A DNA stretch of 64,000 nucleotides. It comes from Foliamicus sp963666765. Its GTDB lineage: Bacteria > Pseudomonadota > Gammaproteobacteria > Steroidobacterales > Foliamicaceae. The stretch covers positions 372,001 to 436,000 of the forward strand of contig OY762933.1 of assembly GCA_963666765.1 (NCBI GenBank). Reading direction: 5' to 3'. Made by a program: the position numbers and the translations under genes. The stretch's first letter is position 1; each line of letters begins with the position of its first letter. Below the pieces are notes generated by a model. It was given only the letters and a program-made list of their open reading frames with translations. It made no database searches and had not been told where the DNA came from. Shown here in pieces: positions 44,757 through 53,904 of this stretch.

Positions 44757-46223
44757 ATGTCCGTGAAACGCTCTTCGGGTGAATCGATTACTGTGCACCT
44801 GAAACCCTATAAGCGCATGAAGGACTCCGGCGTTAAGTGGTTGGGCGCGGTACCGTCGCATTGGAAAGCCGTCCGCTTGAAATCCTTGATGACCAATGTG
44901 GTTGAGAGAGCCAGCACGGTCAGGCAAAGCCGGTTGTTCGTCGCATTGGAGAATGTTGAGAGTTGGACAGGTAAACTCGATAACTTGGAGCCGAGGTTCG
45001 GCGGCTCGGGTCAAAACAAGAGCTTCAGAACCGGGGATGTCCTGTTTGGCAAGCTGCGTCCTTATCTCGCCAAAGTCACACGGGCTCAAACGGGAGGTTG
45101 CTGTGTTGGCGAATTTCTCGTCCTGCGTTCGCGAAGTAGCGAGTACTTCGATGGGGCATATGCTGAACAACTATTGCGTTCCAAGCTGGTGATTGACGCG
45201 ATCAACAGCTCCACCTACGGAGCGAGAATGCCACGTGCCGAATGGTCGTTCATAGGCGGTATGCGAGTTGTTCGCCCGCCCCTCCCGGAACAAACCGCCA
45301 TCGCTCGCTTCCTAGCCCACGCCACCGGCCGCATCGAACGCTGCATCCGCGCCAAGGAGAAGCGCATCGTGCTGCTGGAGGAGCAGAAGCGGGTCATCGT
45401 CCACGATGCCGTCACGGGCCGAATCGATGTCCGAACCAGCAAGCCCTACCCAGCCTACAAGTCTTCCGGCGTCGAGTGGCTTGGCGACGTCCCGGAACAT
45501 TGGGACGTTTCTGCATTGCGCCGCAAGTATTCGCAGTGTCTCGGCAAGATGCTCGATACCTCGCGGATCAGGGGGGACCACTTGATCCCGTATCTTCGAA
45601 ATCTTGATGTTCAGTGGGATCAAATCAATGTTAAAAATCTTCCAGCGATGGATATCGCCCCAGACGAGTACGAGCGTTACACGCTTCGACAGGGCGACCT
45701 GCTCGTTTGCGAAGGGGGAGAAGTTGGACGCTGCGCGATTTGGGCAGGTGAGTTGGAAGTCTGTGGGTTTCAGAAGGCTCTCCACAGGCTCCGGCCATAC
45801 GATGCGCGCCGAGATTCGGTCCAATTCCTATGTTTCGCACTTCGCGTAGCGGTGCAGCGAGAAGCCTTCAACGATGGCCACCTGAGCACTATCGCGCACC
45901 TGACGGGAGAAAAACTGAGAGCACACCGGTTTCCGTTTCCGTCAACATCAGAGCAAGAGGCAATAGTGAGTTTTCTTACGGCTGCGTTAGCAAGGTGCGA
46001 CCGGTCTCTTCATGGCCTTCATCGCCAGATTACGGTGTTGAGAGAATATCGCACCCGTCTGATCGCCGATGTCGTTACCGGTGAGCTCGACGTGCGTGAG
46101 GCGGCAGCCGAACTGCCGGAAGTCGGGCCTTACGCCACTAACGTCGCGGGAGATAGCGAACTTGACGCGGACGATGCTGCGCTTGTCGGGGAGGCAAACG
46201 TGCCGATGGGGATCGCAAGCTGA
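44757..46223 (+). CDS. hsdS: Type I restriction specificity subunit HsdS
   Basis: A 488-residue subunit with two target-recognition domains, each introduced by the same phrase: SGVKWLGAVPSHWKAVRL and SGVEWLGDVPEHWDVSAL. Each ends in a conserved helix (PPLPEQTAIARFLAHAT; FPSTSEQEAIVSFLTAALARC) that spaces the two DNA half-sites and binds HsdM. It sets the bipartite target; the site itself cannot be read. It is followed at once (2 bp) by darT, separated from hsdR by the darTG pair. Confidence 0.93.
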   Translation: MSVKRSSGESITVHLKPYKRMKDSGVKWLGAVPSHWKAVRLKSLMTNVVERASTVRQSRLFVALENVESWTGKLDNLEPRFGGSGQNKSFRTGDVLFGKLRPYLAKVTRAQTGGCCVGEFLVLRSRSSEYFDGAYAEQLLRSKLVIDAINSSTYGARMPRAEWSFIGGMRVVRPPLPEQTAIARFLAHATGRIERCIRAKEKRIVLLEEQKRVIVHDAVTGRIDVRTSKPYPAYKSSGVEWLGDVPEHWDVSALRRKYSQCLGKMLDTSRIRGDHLIPYLRNLDVQWDQINVKNLPAMDIAPDEYERYTLRQGDLLVCEGGEVGRCAIWAGELEVCGFQKALHRLRPYDARRDSVQFLCFALRVAVQREAFNDGHLSTIAHLTGEKLRAHRFPFPSTSEQEAIVSFLTAALARCDRSLHGLHRQITVLREYRTRLIADVVTGELDVREAAAELPEVGPYATNVAGDSELDADDAALVGEANVPMGIAS

Positions 46224-46225
46224 GC

Positions 46226-46864
46226 ATGCAGACCCCTGCGGAGCCCAGGATCTATCACATCGTCCATGTGGACAGACTTGCATCGATCATTGCAGATGGC
46301 GCTTTATTGTCCGATGCGCGTGTGCAAAGTACGTCCCGGCCCGGAACAACCATCGGCATGGGCGAAATCAAGCAGCGGCGATTGACGAACCCGGTCAAAT
46401 GCCGCCCGGGACTCAGTGTAGGCGAATGTGTGCCGTTCTATTTCTGCCCGCGCTCGGTCATGCTCTACGTGATCCACATGGCCAATCATCCGGAACTTGA
46501 GTACCGAGGCGGCCAGGGGGCTATCGTGCATCTCGAAGCGGGCCTCTACGAGGCGGTTGCGTGGGCGGAACAGCAGGAGCGCCAATGGGCATTCACTTTA
46601 TCCAATTCGGGATCGAGTTACTTCGAGGACCGTTGCGATCTGGAGAAATTGGACGAAATCGATTGGGACGCGGTTAGAGCGAAATCATGGTCGCACTGCA
46701 AAGAAGAGAAACAAGCGGAGTTTCTGGTCGAGCGCTCGTTGCCTTGGAGCCTGTTCAGGCGAGTTGGCGTCCGTTCCACAAACATTCGCGAACAAGCACT
46801 CGACGCCATGCGGGCAAGCGCACACCAGCCCGCCGTCGTGATCAAGCCCGGGTGGTACTATTGA
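46226..46864 (+). CDS. darT: DNA ADP-ribosyltransferase toxin DarT
   Basis: A 212-residue DUF4433-family protein. YHIVHVDRLASIIADGAL carries the NAD-binding His, NPVKCRPGLSVGECVPFYFCPRSVMLY the Arg and the ADP-ribosylating turn-turn region, and AEFLVERSLPW the catalytic Glu (E165). DarT attaches ADP-ribose to thymidine or guanosine bases in single-stranded DNA and blocks replication, including that of phage. It starts 2 bp after hsdS and is paired with darG 19 bp downstream. Confidence 0.92.
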   Translation: MQTPAEPRIYHIVHVDRLASIIADGALLSDARVQSTSRPGTTIGMGEIKQRRLTNPVKCRPGLSVGECVPFYFCPRSVMLYVIHMANHPELEYRGGQGAIVHLEAGLYEAVAWAEQQERQWAFTLSNSGSSYFEDRCDLEKLDEIDWDAVRAKSWSHCKEEKQAEFLVERSLPWSLFRRVGVRSTNIREQALDAMRASAHQPAVVIKPGWYY

Positions 46865-46883
46865 CGCAAGTGGGAGGCTACCG

Positions 46884-47942
46884 ATGATTCGCTTCAGGAT
46901 CGGCGACATTCTGGCCGAAGATGTCGAGGCGTTGGTCAATACGGTCAACTGCGTAGGCGTTATGGGGCGCGGGATAGCGCTTCAGTTCAAAAACGCGTAC
47001 CCGGAGAACTTCCGTGCCTACGCAGAAGCCTGCAAGCGCGGTGAGGTTCGGCCCGGCCACATGTTCGTGTACGAGACCGGCGCGCTCACCAACCCGCGCT
47101 ACATCGTCAACTTTCCAACCAAGCGCCATTGGCGAAATAACAGCCGGATGGACGATATCGAGTCCGGGCTGAAGAATCTCGCAAGCGTTATTCGCGAGCG
47201 CGGTATCCGCTCAATTGCCCTGCCGCCGCTTGGCGCTGGTCTGGGCCGGCTGGAGTGGGGCAAAGTCCGGTCGCGCATCGAACAAGCGCTGATTGAGTTC
47301 GACCATGTGGACGTGGTTGTGTTTGAGCCGCGCGATGCGCCCGCTACGGAACGGATCGTGCGAAGTCGTACGGTCCCTAAGATGACCGAAGGACGAGCTG
47401 CATTGGTTAGTCTTATGGATCGCTATCTGAGAAGTCTGCTCGATCCTTTCATCACGCTGCTCGAAGTCCACAAGTTGATGTACTTCTTGCAGACTTCCGG
47501 AGAACCGCTCCGGTTGAGATACCGGAAGGCAGAGTATGGCCCGTACGCAGAGAATCTACGGCATGTACTGAACGCGATCGAAGGTCACTTTATATCGGGG
47601 TTCGGCGACGGTGGCGATGCGCCGGAAAAGCCGCTTGCACTCCTGTCTGGAGCCGTGGATAAGGCCAGCGCATTCTTGGAAGGCTGTGCGAAAACACGCG
47701 AGCGTTTCGACCGAGTCGGTTCGCTCGTCAGCGGATTCGAATCGGCTTTCGGCCTCGAGCTTCTCTCGACGGTGCACTGGGTTATCGAACACGATAAACC
47801 CGTATCCGGGGCCGATCTGGTCAGACGGACGTATGCTTGGAACAGGCGCAAGAAGCAATTTTCGGCCCGGCAGATCGTGCTGGCGGCGGATGTCCTGCGA
47901 GAACACCGCTGGACCACAGCCCGCTTCTCCGCTGTGCAGTGA
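46884..47942 (+). CDS. darG: Macrodomain antitoxin DarG
   Basis: A 352-residue protein: N-terminal macrodomain (1-150) with DILAEDVEALVNTVNCVGVMGRGIALQFKN and IALPPLGAGLGRLEW, the ADP-ribose loops, which removes the DNA modification; C-terminal ~190 residues (LLEVHKLMYFLQTSGEPLRLRYR, AEYGPYAENLRHVL) are the toxin-binding domain of DarG. Start ATG 46884 follows GGGAGG. Partner of darT. Confidence 0.93.
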   Translation: MIRFRIGDILAEDVEALVNTVNCVGVMGRGIALQFKNAYPENFRAYAEACKRGEVRPGHMFVYETGALTNPRYIVNFPTKRHWRNNSRMDDIESGLKNLASVIRERGIRSIALPPLGAGLGRLEWGKVRSRIEQALIEFDHVDVVVFEPRDAPATERIVRSRTVPKMTEGRAALVSLMDRYLRSLLDPFITLLEVHKLMYFLQTSGEPLRLRYRKAEYGPYAENLRHVLNAIEGHFISGFGDGGDAPEKPLALLSGAVDKASAFLEGCAKTRERFDRVGSLVSGFESAFGLELLSTVHWVIEHDKPVSGADLVRRTYAWNRRKKQFSARQIVLAADVLREHRWTTARFSAVQ

Positions 47943-47949
47943 CGGCGCG

Positions 47950-48072
47950 AGCCACACTCTTGGTGCAAGTTTCAGAGATTTTGTCGAGTGGTTTTCCGGT
48001 CTCGACAAGGAGCAGGTTCGCGCTGTTCTCGAACATGAGGCGCAGGCCCTGAGAATGGCGCGGGCGCGTTGA
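47950..48072 (+). pseudogene. Possible C-terminal remnant of a small DUF433-like antitoxin
   Basis: After darG a frame ending at TGA 48070 reads FRDFVEWFSGLDKEQVRAVLEHEA, similar to the last helices of DUF433/short antitoxins (VTREQ-V-AVLEHAA pattern). No start codon or N-terminal half is found. Judged a relic with low confidence; it may also be chance. Confidence 0.3.
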
Positions 48073-48118
48073 GGCGGTGGTCCGCAGTCGCGACGCCGGA
48101 CAGCATTCGAGCCGGGCA

Positions 48119-48239
48119 GTTTATTTGACAAGTTACCGCCACAAACCGTACCTTCCACGCGTGGAATTATCCTAATATATTGATATATAAGAATTTCCAC
48201 CTCACCGATTTTATTTGACGGTTATTTGATGGCGGAATC
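48119..48239 (+). promoter_or_regulatory. AT-rich promoter/operator region upstream of hsdR
   Basis: TTGACA at 48125-48130 lies in the repeat TTATTTGAC, which recurs at 48211-48219. Between them is a ~40-bp imperfect palindrome with exact ends GTGGAA and TTCCAC (48161-48200) and a core TAATATATTGATATATAA that contains good -10 candidates. This suggests that hsdR has its own promoter with a binding site for a dimeric regulator, separate from the hsdM-hsdS transcript. Confidence 0.5.
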
Positions 48240-51200
48240 GTGACCACCGATACTTCCGAATACGGCCTCGAAAGCCTGATTTGCATGGCGCTCGCTGGCG
48301 ACGCCTGTGCCCCGCCGGCGCCAGGCGAGGTCCGCGAGCCTGCCACCGGTTACGGCGGCGTCGGCTGGAGTTGCGGTAGCTACCGTGACTACGACCGCGA
48401 ATACTGCGTTGATCAGGCGCAGCTCGCCGCTTTCCTCGATACTACGCAACCCGAGGCTGCCGAAGCCTTCGCGCTCGCCGAGGACGGTCCGACCCGACGC
48501 AAGTTTTTCGCGCGGCTGCAGGGCGAGATCGCGAAGCGTGGCACGATCGATGTGCTCCGGCACGGAATCCGTCACGGCGCGCATAACCTCGCGCTCTTCT
48601 ACGGCACACCATCGCCCGGCAACATGCAGGCCCGGGAACAATTCGAGCAGAACCGCTTCACCGTCACGCGTCAGCTTCGCTATAGCCGTAACGAAACGCA
48701 GCGGGCGTTGGACATCGCACTGTTCATCAACGGTCTCCCGGTCATCACCTTCGAACTCAAGAACAATCTCACCAAGCAGACCGTGAGCGATGCGGTCGAG
48801 CAATACCGGAGAGACCGCAATCCGCGCGAGAAGCTGTTCGCGTTCGGCCGCTGCGTCGCCCACTTCGCGTTGGACGAGTCTGAGGTGCGCTTCTGCACCG
48901 AACTGAAGGGTAAGGCGTCGTGGTTTCTGCCGTTCAACCGGGGCTTCAATGACGGCAGCGGCAATCCGCCCAATCCGGACGGGATCAAGACCGACTACCT
49001 ATGGCGCGAAGTGCTGACCCGCGAGAACCTGACCGATATTCTCGAAAACTACGCGCAGATCGTTGAAACCAAGAATAAGAAGACGGGCCGCAAGACGCGT
49101 AAGCAAATCTGGCCACGCTTTCATCAGCGGGACGCTGTGCGTCAGCTGCTTGCAGACGTCGCCAACCACGGGGCAGGGCACCGGTACCTGATCCAGCACT
49201 CCGCCGGCAGCGGCAAGAGTAATTCGATTGCCTGGCTGGCGCATCAGTTGATCGGGCTGCGCCGGGACGCCTCGGATGTCTTCGATTCCATCATCGTGGT
49301 CACCGACCGGCGCATCCTGGACAAGCAGATCAACGACACCATCCGGCAATACGCCCAGGTTGGAGCCACCGTGGGCCATGCCGACCGCTCGGGCGATCTC
49401 CGTAAGTTCATCGAGGACGGCAAAAAGATCATCATTTCGACAGTGCAGAAGTTCCCGTTCATTCTCGATGAGATTGGCAACGAGCAGCGGGGGCGTCGCT
49501 TCGCCATCATCATCGACGAGGCTCATTCAAGCCAGGGCGGGCGTACCAGCGCGGCGATGGCGCAGGCGCTATCCGAAGTCAGTGCGGAAGGGGAAGCCGA
49601 GACATTCGAAGATCGGATTAACGAGCTGATGGAGTCACGCAAGTTCCTTCCGAACGCGAGCTACTTCGCTTTCACCGCCACTCCCAAGAACAAGACGCTG
49701 GAGATGTTCGGTGCGCCCGATCCGCAGCCCGACGGCAAGGTCAAGCACCGCGCCTTCCACAGCTACACGATGAAACAGGCGATCCAGGAAGGCTTCATCT
49801 TGGATGTGCTGGCGAACTACACCCCGGTCCGGAGCTACTACAAGCTCACCAAGACCATCGAGGACGACCCCGAGTTCGACACGAAGAGGGCACAGAAGAA
49901 GCTCCGGCGCTTCGTGGAAGGCCACGGCCACGCCATTCGCCTGAAAGCCGAGATCATGGTCGACCACTTTCACGACCAGGTGCTGGCGCACCACAAGATC
50001 GGCGGCGAGGCACGAGCGATGGTCGTCACCAACGGGATCGAGCGGGCGGTCCAGTACTTTCACGCCATCCGCGAGTATCTCCAGGAGCGCAAGAGCCCGT
50101 ACCGGGCCATTGCGGCCTTCTCCGGCGAGCATGAGTTCGGCGGCGCGAAGGTCAGCGAGGCATCGCTTAACGGGTTTCCCCCTCGCTCGATCCCGGAGAA
50201 GTTCCAGGAGGATCCCTACCGTTTTCTTGTCTGCGCCGACAAGTTTCAGACCGGCTATGACGAGCCGTTGCTGCACACCCTGTACGTAGACAAGACGATG
50301 TCCGGAATTCAGGCGGTGCAGACCCTGTCGCGCCTCAATCGCGCCCATCCGAAGAAGCACGATGTCTTCGTGCTGGACTTCCTCAACGATGCGGAGACGA
50401 TCCGCGATGCGTTTGCGGATTACTACCGCGCGACTATCCTCGCAGACGAAACAGATCCCAACAAACTGCACGACTTGCAGGCTGACCTGGACGGCGCGCA
50501 GGTGTATACGCCGGGACAGGTCGAAGACTTTGCACGGAAGTACATAGGCGGGGCCGATCGCGACAAGTTGGATCCGATTCTGGACGCCTGCGTGGCGGTC
50601 TACAAGAACGCACTCGACGAAGACCGGCAGGTCGATTTCAAGGGCAAAGCCAAGGGCTTCGTGCGGACCTACAACTTTCTCTCCTGCGTTCTGCCCTGGA
50701 CCAATGTGGCTTGGGAGCAGCGTTCGATCTTTCTCAACTTCCTGATCCCCAAACTTCCGGCGCCGCAAGAGGAGGATCTGTCAAAGGGCATTCTCGACTC
50801 CATCGACATGGACAGCTATAGAGTCGAGAGACAGGCGGTACAAAAGATTTTGCTGCCCGATGAGGATGCGGAAGTCGATCCGGTGCCGACTAGCGTAGGC
50901 GGCCACCGGCCCGATCCGGAACTCGATCGGCTTTCGAACATCATCAACCAGTTCAACGACCTGTTTGGCGACATAGCATGGGCTGACGGTGACCGCGTGA
51001 CGCGGCTGATTACGGAGGAAATTCCCTCACGCGTGGCCGCGGATACCGCTTTCAGGAACGCCCGGCAGCACTCGGACCGTGAGAACACGCGCATCGAACA
51101 CGACAAGGCCCTTGCGCGCGTGATGACTTCGATGATGAAGGATGACAGCCAGTTGTTCAAACAGTTTATGGACAACGACGGCTTCAAGCGCTGGATGACC

Positions 51201-51251
51201 GACACGGTGTTCGACCTGACTTCGAAACACCTTGATGCGTCATCGCAATAG
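48240..51251 (+). CDS. hsdR: Type I restriction endonuclease subunit HsdR
   Basis: A 1003-residue motor-nuclease starting GTG 48240. The N-terminal nuclease domain has PD-(D/E)xK residues in FINGLPVITFELKNN; the SF2 translocase has Walker A HSAGSGKSNS (about residue 322), DEAH-box FAIIIDEAHSSQGG and FAFTATPKNKTL, and helicase motif VI QTLSRLNRAHP. With HsdM and HsdS it translocates and cuts unmodified DNA. Separated from hsdS by darTG, with its own AT-rich upstream region. Confidence 0.95.
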   Translation: MTTDTSEYGLESLICMALAGDACAPPAPGEVREPATGYGGVGWSCGSYRDYDREYCVDQAQLAAFLDTTQPEAAEAFALAEDGPTRRKFFARLQGEIAKRGTIDVLRHGIRHGAHNLALFYGTPSPGNMQAREQFEQNRFTVTRQLRYSRNETQRALDIALFINGLPVITFELKNNLTKQTVSDAVEQYRRDRNPREKLFAFGRCVAHFALDESEVRFCTELKGKASWFLPFNRGFNDGSGNPPNPDGIKTDYLWREVLTRENLTDILENYAQIVETKNKKTGRKTRKQIWPRFHQRDAVRQLLADVANHGAGHRYLIQHSAGSGKSNSIAWLAHQLIGLRRDASDVFDSIIVVTDRRILDKQINDTIRQYAQVGATVGHADRSGDLRKFIEDGKKIIISTVQKFPFILDEIGNEQRGRRFAIIIDEAHSSQGGRTSAAMAQALSEVSAEGEAETFEDRINELMESRKFLPNASYFAFTATPKNKTLEMFGAPDPQPDGKVKHRAFHSYTMKQAIQEGFILDVLANYTPVRSYYKLTKTIEDDPEFDTKRAQKKLRRFVEGHGHAIRLKAEIMVDHFHDQVLAHHKIGGEARAMVVTNGIERAVQYFHAIREYLQERKSPYRAIAAFSGEHEFGGAKVSEASLNGFPPRSIPEKFQEDPYRFLVCADKFQTGYDEPLLHTLYVDKTMSGIQAVQTLSRLNRAHPKKHDVFVLDFLNDAETIRDAFADYYRATILADETDPNKLHDLQADLDGAQVYTPGQVEDFARKYIGGADRDKLDPILDACVAVYKNALDEDRQVDFKGKAKGFVRTYNFLSCVLPWTNVAWEQRSIFLNFLIPKLPAPQEEDLSKGILDSIDMDSYRVERQAVQKILLPDEDAEVDPVPTSVGGHRPDPELDRLSNIINQFNDLFGDIAWADGDRVTRLITEEIPSRVAADTAFRNARQHSDRENTRIEHDKALARVMTSMMKDDSQLFKQFMDNDGFKRWMTDTVFDLTSKHLDASSQ

Positions 51252-51334
51252 CGCAGGAAACGGCAAAACGAGTTGCCAAAGGCCAATGTCTTGACATTGA
51301 TGTGACTTCAATTCCCGGATAGTCTGGGTCGATT

Positions 51335-51964
51335 ATGAGCTCCACCTCCAAAAGGAAGCCTCCAAAAAACCCGACGGTCTACGCAATGCTCTGGGTCAAC
51401 CGGCGTTGCGTTGCACAGATTTCTGAGTTCTTTGTGTCGGAAGGGATACCAGAGGCCTCAATAGAGCCCCGCATGCATCTAACCGTTTACCAAGCTGACT
51501 GCCTCTTGCCGGGCTTGCCGGTCGGCACGCAATCACGGCGAGTGCGAATTGAGGCGGATACCGAGGAGACGCGGTTCATGGTCTTTGCGCGTGGTGGAAT
51601 AGTTGCGCAGCCACACATTGACCCGGCAAAGAAATCGGTTGGTATTCGCTTCAGGAAACCAAACGAGGCGACAGACGCGATTCAGGCATTGCGCCGTCAA
51701 ATGTGCCAGTTGGAGACTCCCGAAGTAATCGGAGATCGCCAACGGAGCACGGCTTGGAAAAGCTGTTTTGGGGCAAGGAAGTACTTGCCTCACGTCTTGT
51801 TTCTTCAGCCAGGCAGCGGAATTGATCGGGACCTTAAGCCACTCGCGACCTCGTTTCGTTCCCAAATTCGAACCATAGAGTTTGACCGGTACCAAGTCAT
51901 CACGCGATTGCCGCCAAGCGACCGCTTGCGGACTCCTTTAGGCGCGTACTTCGATAGTTCCTGA
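51335..51964 (+). CDS. 2H-phosphoesterase-like protein
   Basis: A 209-residue protein. RMHLTVYQADCLLPGLP (H48-x-T50) matches the first motif of 2H phosphoesterases (LigT-like), and YLPHVLFLQPGSG (H153) is at the place of the second, but with Leu instead of Thr/Ser. Fold assignment is therefore tentative. 2H enzymes hydrolyse cyclic phosphates, including cyclic-nucleotide signals, so a role in signalling between defence components is possible. Stands 57 bp before the PP2C gene on the same strand, likely cotranscribed. Confidence 0.45.
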   Translation: MSSTSKRKPPKNPTVYAMLWVNRRCVAQISEFFVSEGIPEASIEPRMHLTVYQADCLLPGLPVGTQSRRVRIEADTEETRFMVFARGGIVAQPHIDPAKKSVGIRFRKPNEATDAIQALRRQMCQLETPEVIGDRQRSTAWKSCFGARKYLPHVLFLQPGSGIDRDLKPLATSFRSQIRTIEFDRYQVITRLPPSDRLRTPLGAYFDSS

Positions 51965-52020
51965 GTCTGGCGGCGCCAAACGAGTGATGCGGCTGGACCC
52001 GCGAGTAAGATGGCGCGCCC

Positions 52021-52764
52021 ATGAGTATCCGGGACATCTACGAGGCCGCTTCTTTCCAGGACATTGGGGGCCGGGCCGAACAGCAGGACCGCATCGAAGT
52101 TCTGTGGAGCGATGACGCTTGCCTTACGGTCCTGGCGGACGGGATGGGTGGGCACATTCGAGGCGCATTCGCCGCGCAATCGGTTATTGATGTGGCAGGC
52201 GACCTATTCTCTGAGGCTTCGCAATTTCCGGCCGCGGACCTGTGCAAAGTGATCGTCGAGACTGCTCACAAGATCATCAATACCGGAGGAAAGGGACTTA
52301 AGTTCCCAGGCAGCACGTGTGTCATGCTCCACCTCACCCCGTTGCGGGCTACCTGGACGAATGTTGGCGATAGTCGACTCTACCGCTTTCGGGAGAGCCG
52401 ATATCTCGATCGAACCGCGGATCACACCGATGTGGACTTGGCCCGATTGGCCGGGAGGCTCTCCGAAGAAGAAGCAAGAACCCACCCGGGCAGGAACCGT
52501 CTCTTTGGGTTTCTGGGTGGTCTGCAGTGGCCGCGATTTAACATCCAGTCTGCAGACGTTGCCGAGGGCGATAGTTTCCTGTTGTGCAGCGATGGGCTTT
52601 GGGAACACACGGACACCGAGGAACTGGGGGTCGTGTTCTCCGCGAAAGAACTCTCCCACGCGTTACGGGAACTCGTATCCGCAGCTCATTCCCGGGGTGG
52701 GGCGAATTGCGACAACATATCGGTGGCCGCGGTTCGATCGCAGCAGGGAAGTGATCTTTCTTGA
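52021..52764 (+). CDS. PP2C-family Ser/Thr protein phosphatase
   Basis: A 247-residue phosphatase with the PP2C metal sites: QQDRIEVL (D23), VLADGMGGHIRGAFA (D40-G41), GDSRLYRFRE, LLCSDGLWEHTD and GGANCDNISV. Manganese-dependent hydrolysis of phospho-Ser/Thr is expected. No matching kinase gene is in the window, so its substrate is unknown. Lies between the 2H-like gene and the AbiE-type pair. Confidence 0.88.
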   Translation: MSIRDIYEAASFQDIGGRAEQQDRIEVLWSDDACLTVLADGMGGHIRGAFAAQSVIDVAGDLFSEASQFPAADLCKVIVETAHKIINTGGKGLKFPGSTCVMLHLTPLRATWTNVGDSRLYRFRESRYLDRTADHTDVDLARLAGRLSEEEARTHPGRNRLFGFLGGLQWPRFNIQSADVAEGDSFLLCSDGLWEHTDTEELGVVFSAKELSHALRELVSAAHSRGGANCDNISVAAVRSQQGSDLS

Positions 52765-52806
52765 TATTTTCATCATTTATGCTATTTTCACCGCATGGTG
52801 AATATA
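52761..52806 (+). promoter_or_regulatory. Promoter and palindromic operator of the AbiE-like pair (leaderless)
   Basis: TTGATA (52761-52766), 16-bp spacer, TATTTT (52783-52788); transcription would start at about 52795, which is the ATG itself. A 10-bp inverted repeat TATTTTCACC (52783-52792) / GGTGAATATA (52797-52806), 9 of 10 matching, covers the -10 box and the start codon. AbiEi-type antitoxins repress their own promoter through inverted repeats, so this is the likely operator. Confidence 0.68.
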
Positions 52807-53904
52807 AGCCAAATAACGAAAGAACATGAATTCCATGTGGCGAATTCCGTTCGCAGCCTACTTGCCGCTGTGCCGAACGTGGAATTTCATTCTGCCCATT
52901 ACGACCGGGCGGTCGATGACACCTTCACGGTCGATGCACTGATCGATTTTAGCTGCTCCGGTGAAGGGTATTCACTCGTCATTGAGTTGAAGTCTAATGG
53001 AGCTCCACGCTTTGTACGGGCAGCGGTCTATAAGCTCGAGAGCTTCGTCGCGCGAGTGCGTCAAAGCAACAAGGCGATTGCCCCACAGAGATTCATTCCA
53101 ATGCTTGTCTGTCCGTACCTGTCTCCAGAGTCGCGTGCCATTTGCATCGACTACGATGTTGCCTACTTGGATTTTTTCGGGAACGCGCGGCTTACATTTG
53201 ACCGCGTCTTCATTGAGCGAACTGTCCCCGGCAGGCCAATACCTGAAACCCGTGCGCTACGTTCCATCTTTGGCCCTAAGGCGGCAGCCATCTTGCGCGT
53301 CCTGCTGCGCGACCCGGGCCGGTCCTGGCGCGTCGCCGATCTGGCTGGGCAGGCCAAGGCGAGTCTTGGCCATGTAAGCAAAGTTCGCAAGGCACTACTG
53401 GATCGCGAATGGCTTGAGATCCGGAATGGCGGCGCTGTTCTTGTTCGACCAGATGCGCTGCTGCGCGAATGGCGCGAGAATTATCGCCGACCGGCTGGCC
53501 AATCCATCACCGCCTATACCCATCTTCATGGACAGCCGCTCACCGAGCGGCTGCGGCGGAAGCTCAACCCCTACCCAGAGCGTCCTCGCGCGATTTACTC
53601 ATTGCATTCTGCAGCTCAGTGGCTTGCGCCTTTTGGCCGGAGCGGCACTGCAACGTTTTATGCCGACGAACCTGGCTCCGGAGTACTGAAGGCAGCATTG
53701 GAGTTGACGCCTTTGGGACGAGGGGCGAATGTTGTTGTTCATATTCCGACGGACGAAAACCTGTTCGACGACGCGAGTGAACCGAGCCCGAACGTGTTCT
53801 GCACCAATCCCATCGTGACTTATCTTGATCTTTGGAATGGCAGTGACCGCGACCGGGAGGCTGCGGAGCACTTGGCGGGAGAGCTTTTCCCATGGCTAGA
53901 TTAG
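52795..53904 (+). CDS. AbiEi-type antitoxin/transcription regulator with nuclease-like N-terminal domain
   Basis: A 369-residue protein. Residues 1-150 look like a restriction-endonuclease fold, with D47/D51 and E64-L-K66 (LVIELKSNG) in the D...E-x-K spacing; residues about 165-230 form a winged helix (RSWRVADLAGQAKASLGHVSKV); the rest resembles the C-terminal part of type IV AbiEi antitoxins. Starts on the leaderless promoter described at 52761. Overlaps the AbiEii-like gene by 13 bp. Whether the nuclease-like residues are active is unknown. Confidence 0.75.
   Translation: MVNISQITKEHEFHVANSVRSLLAAVPNVEFHSAHYDRAVDDTFTVDALIDFSCSGEGYSLVIELKSNGAPRFVRAAVYKLESFVARVRQSNKAIAPQRFIPMLVCPYLSPESRAICIDYDVAYLDFFGNARLTFDRVFIERTVPGRPIPETRALRSIFGPKAAAILRVLLRDPGRSWRVADLAGQAKASLGHVSKVRKALLDREWLEIRNGGAVLVRPDALLREWRENYRRPAGQSITAYTHLHGQPLTERLRRKLNPYPERPRAIYSLHSAAQWLAPFGRSGTATFYADEPGSGVLKAALELTPLGRGANVVVHIPTDENLFDDASEPSPNVFCTNPIVTYLDLWNGSDRDREAAEHLAGELFPWLD

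Noticed and set aside
44583..45170. 195-codon minus-strand frame opposite hsdS start
   Set aside because: Antisense to a clear HsdS recognition domain.
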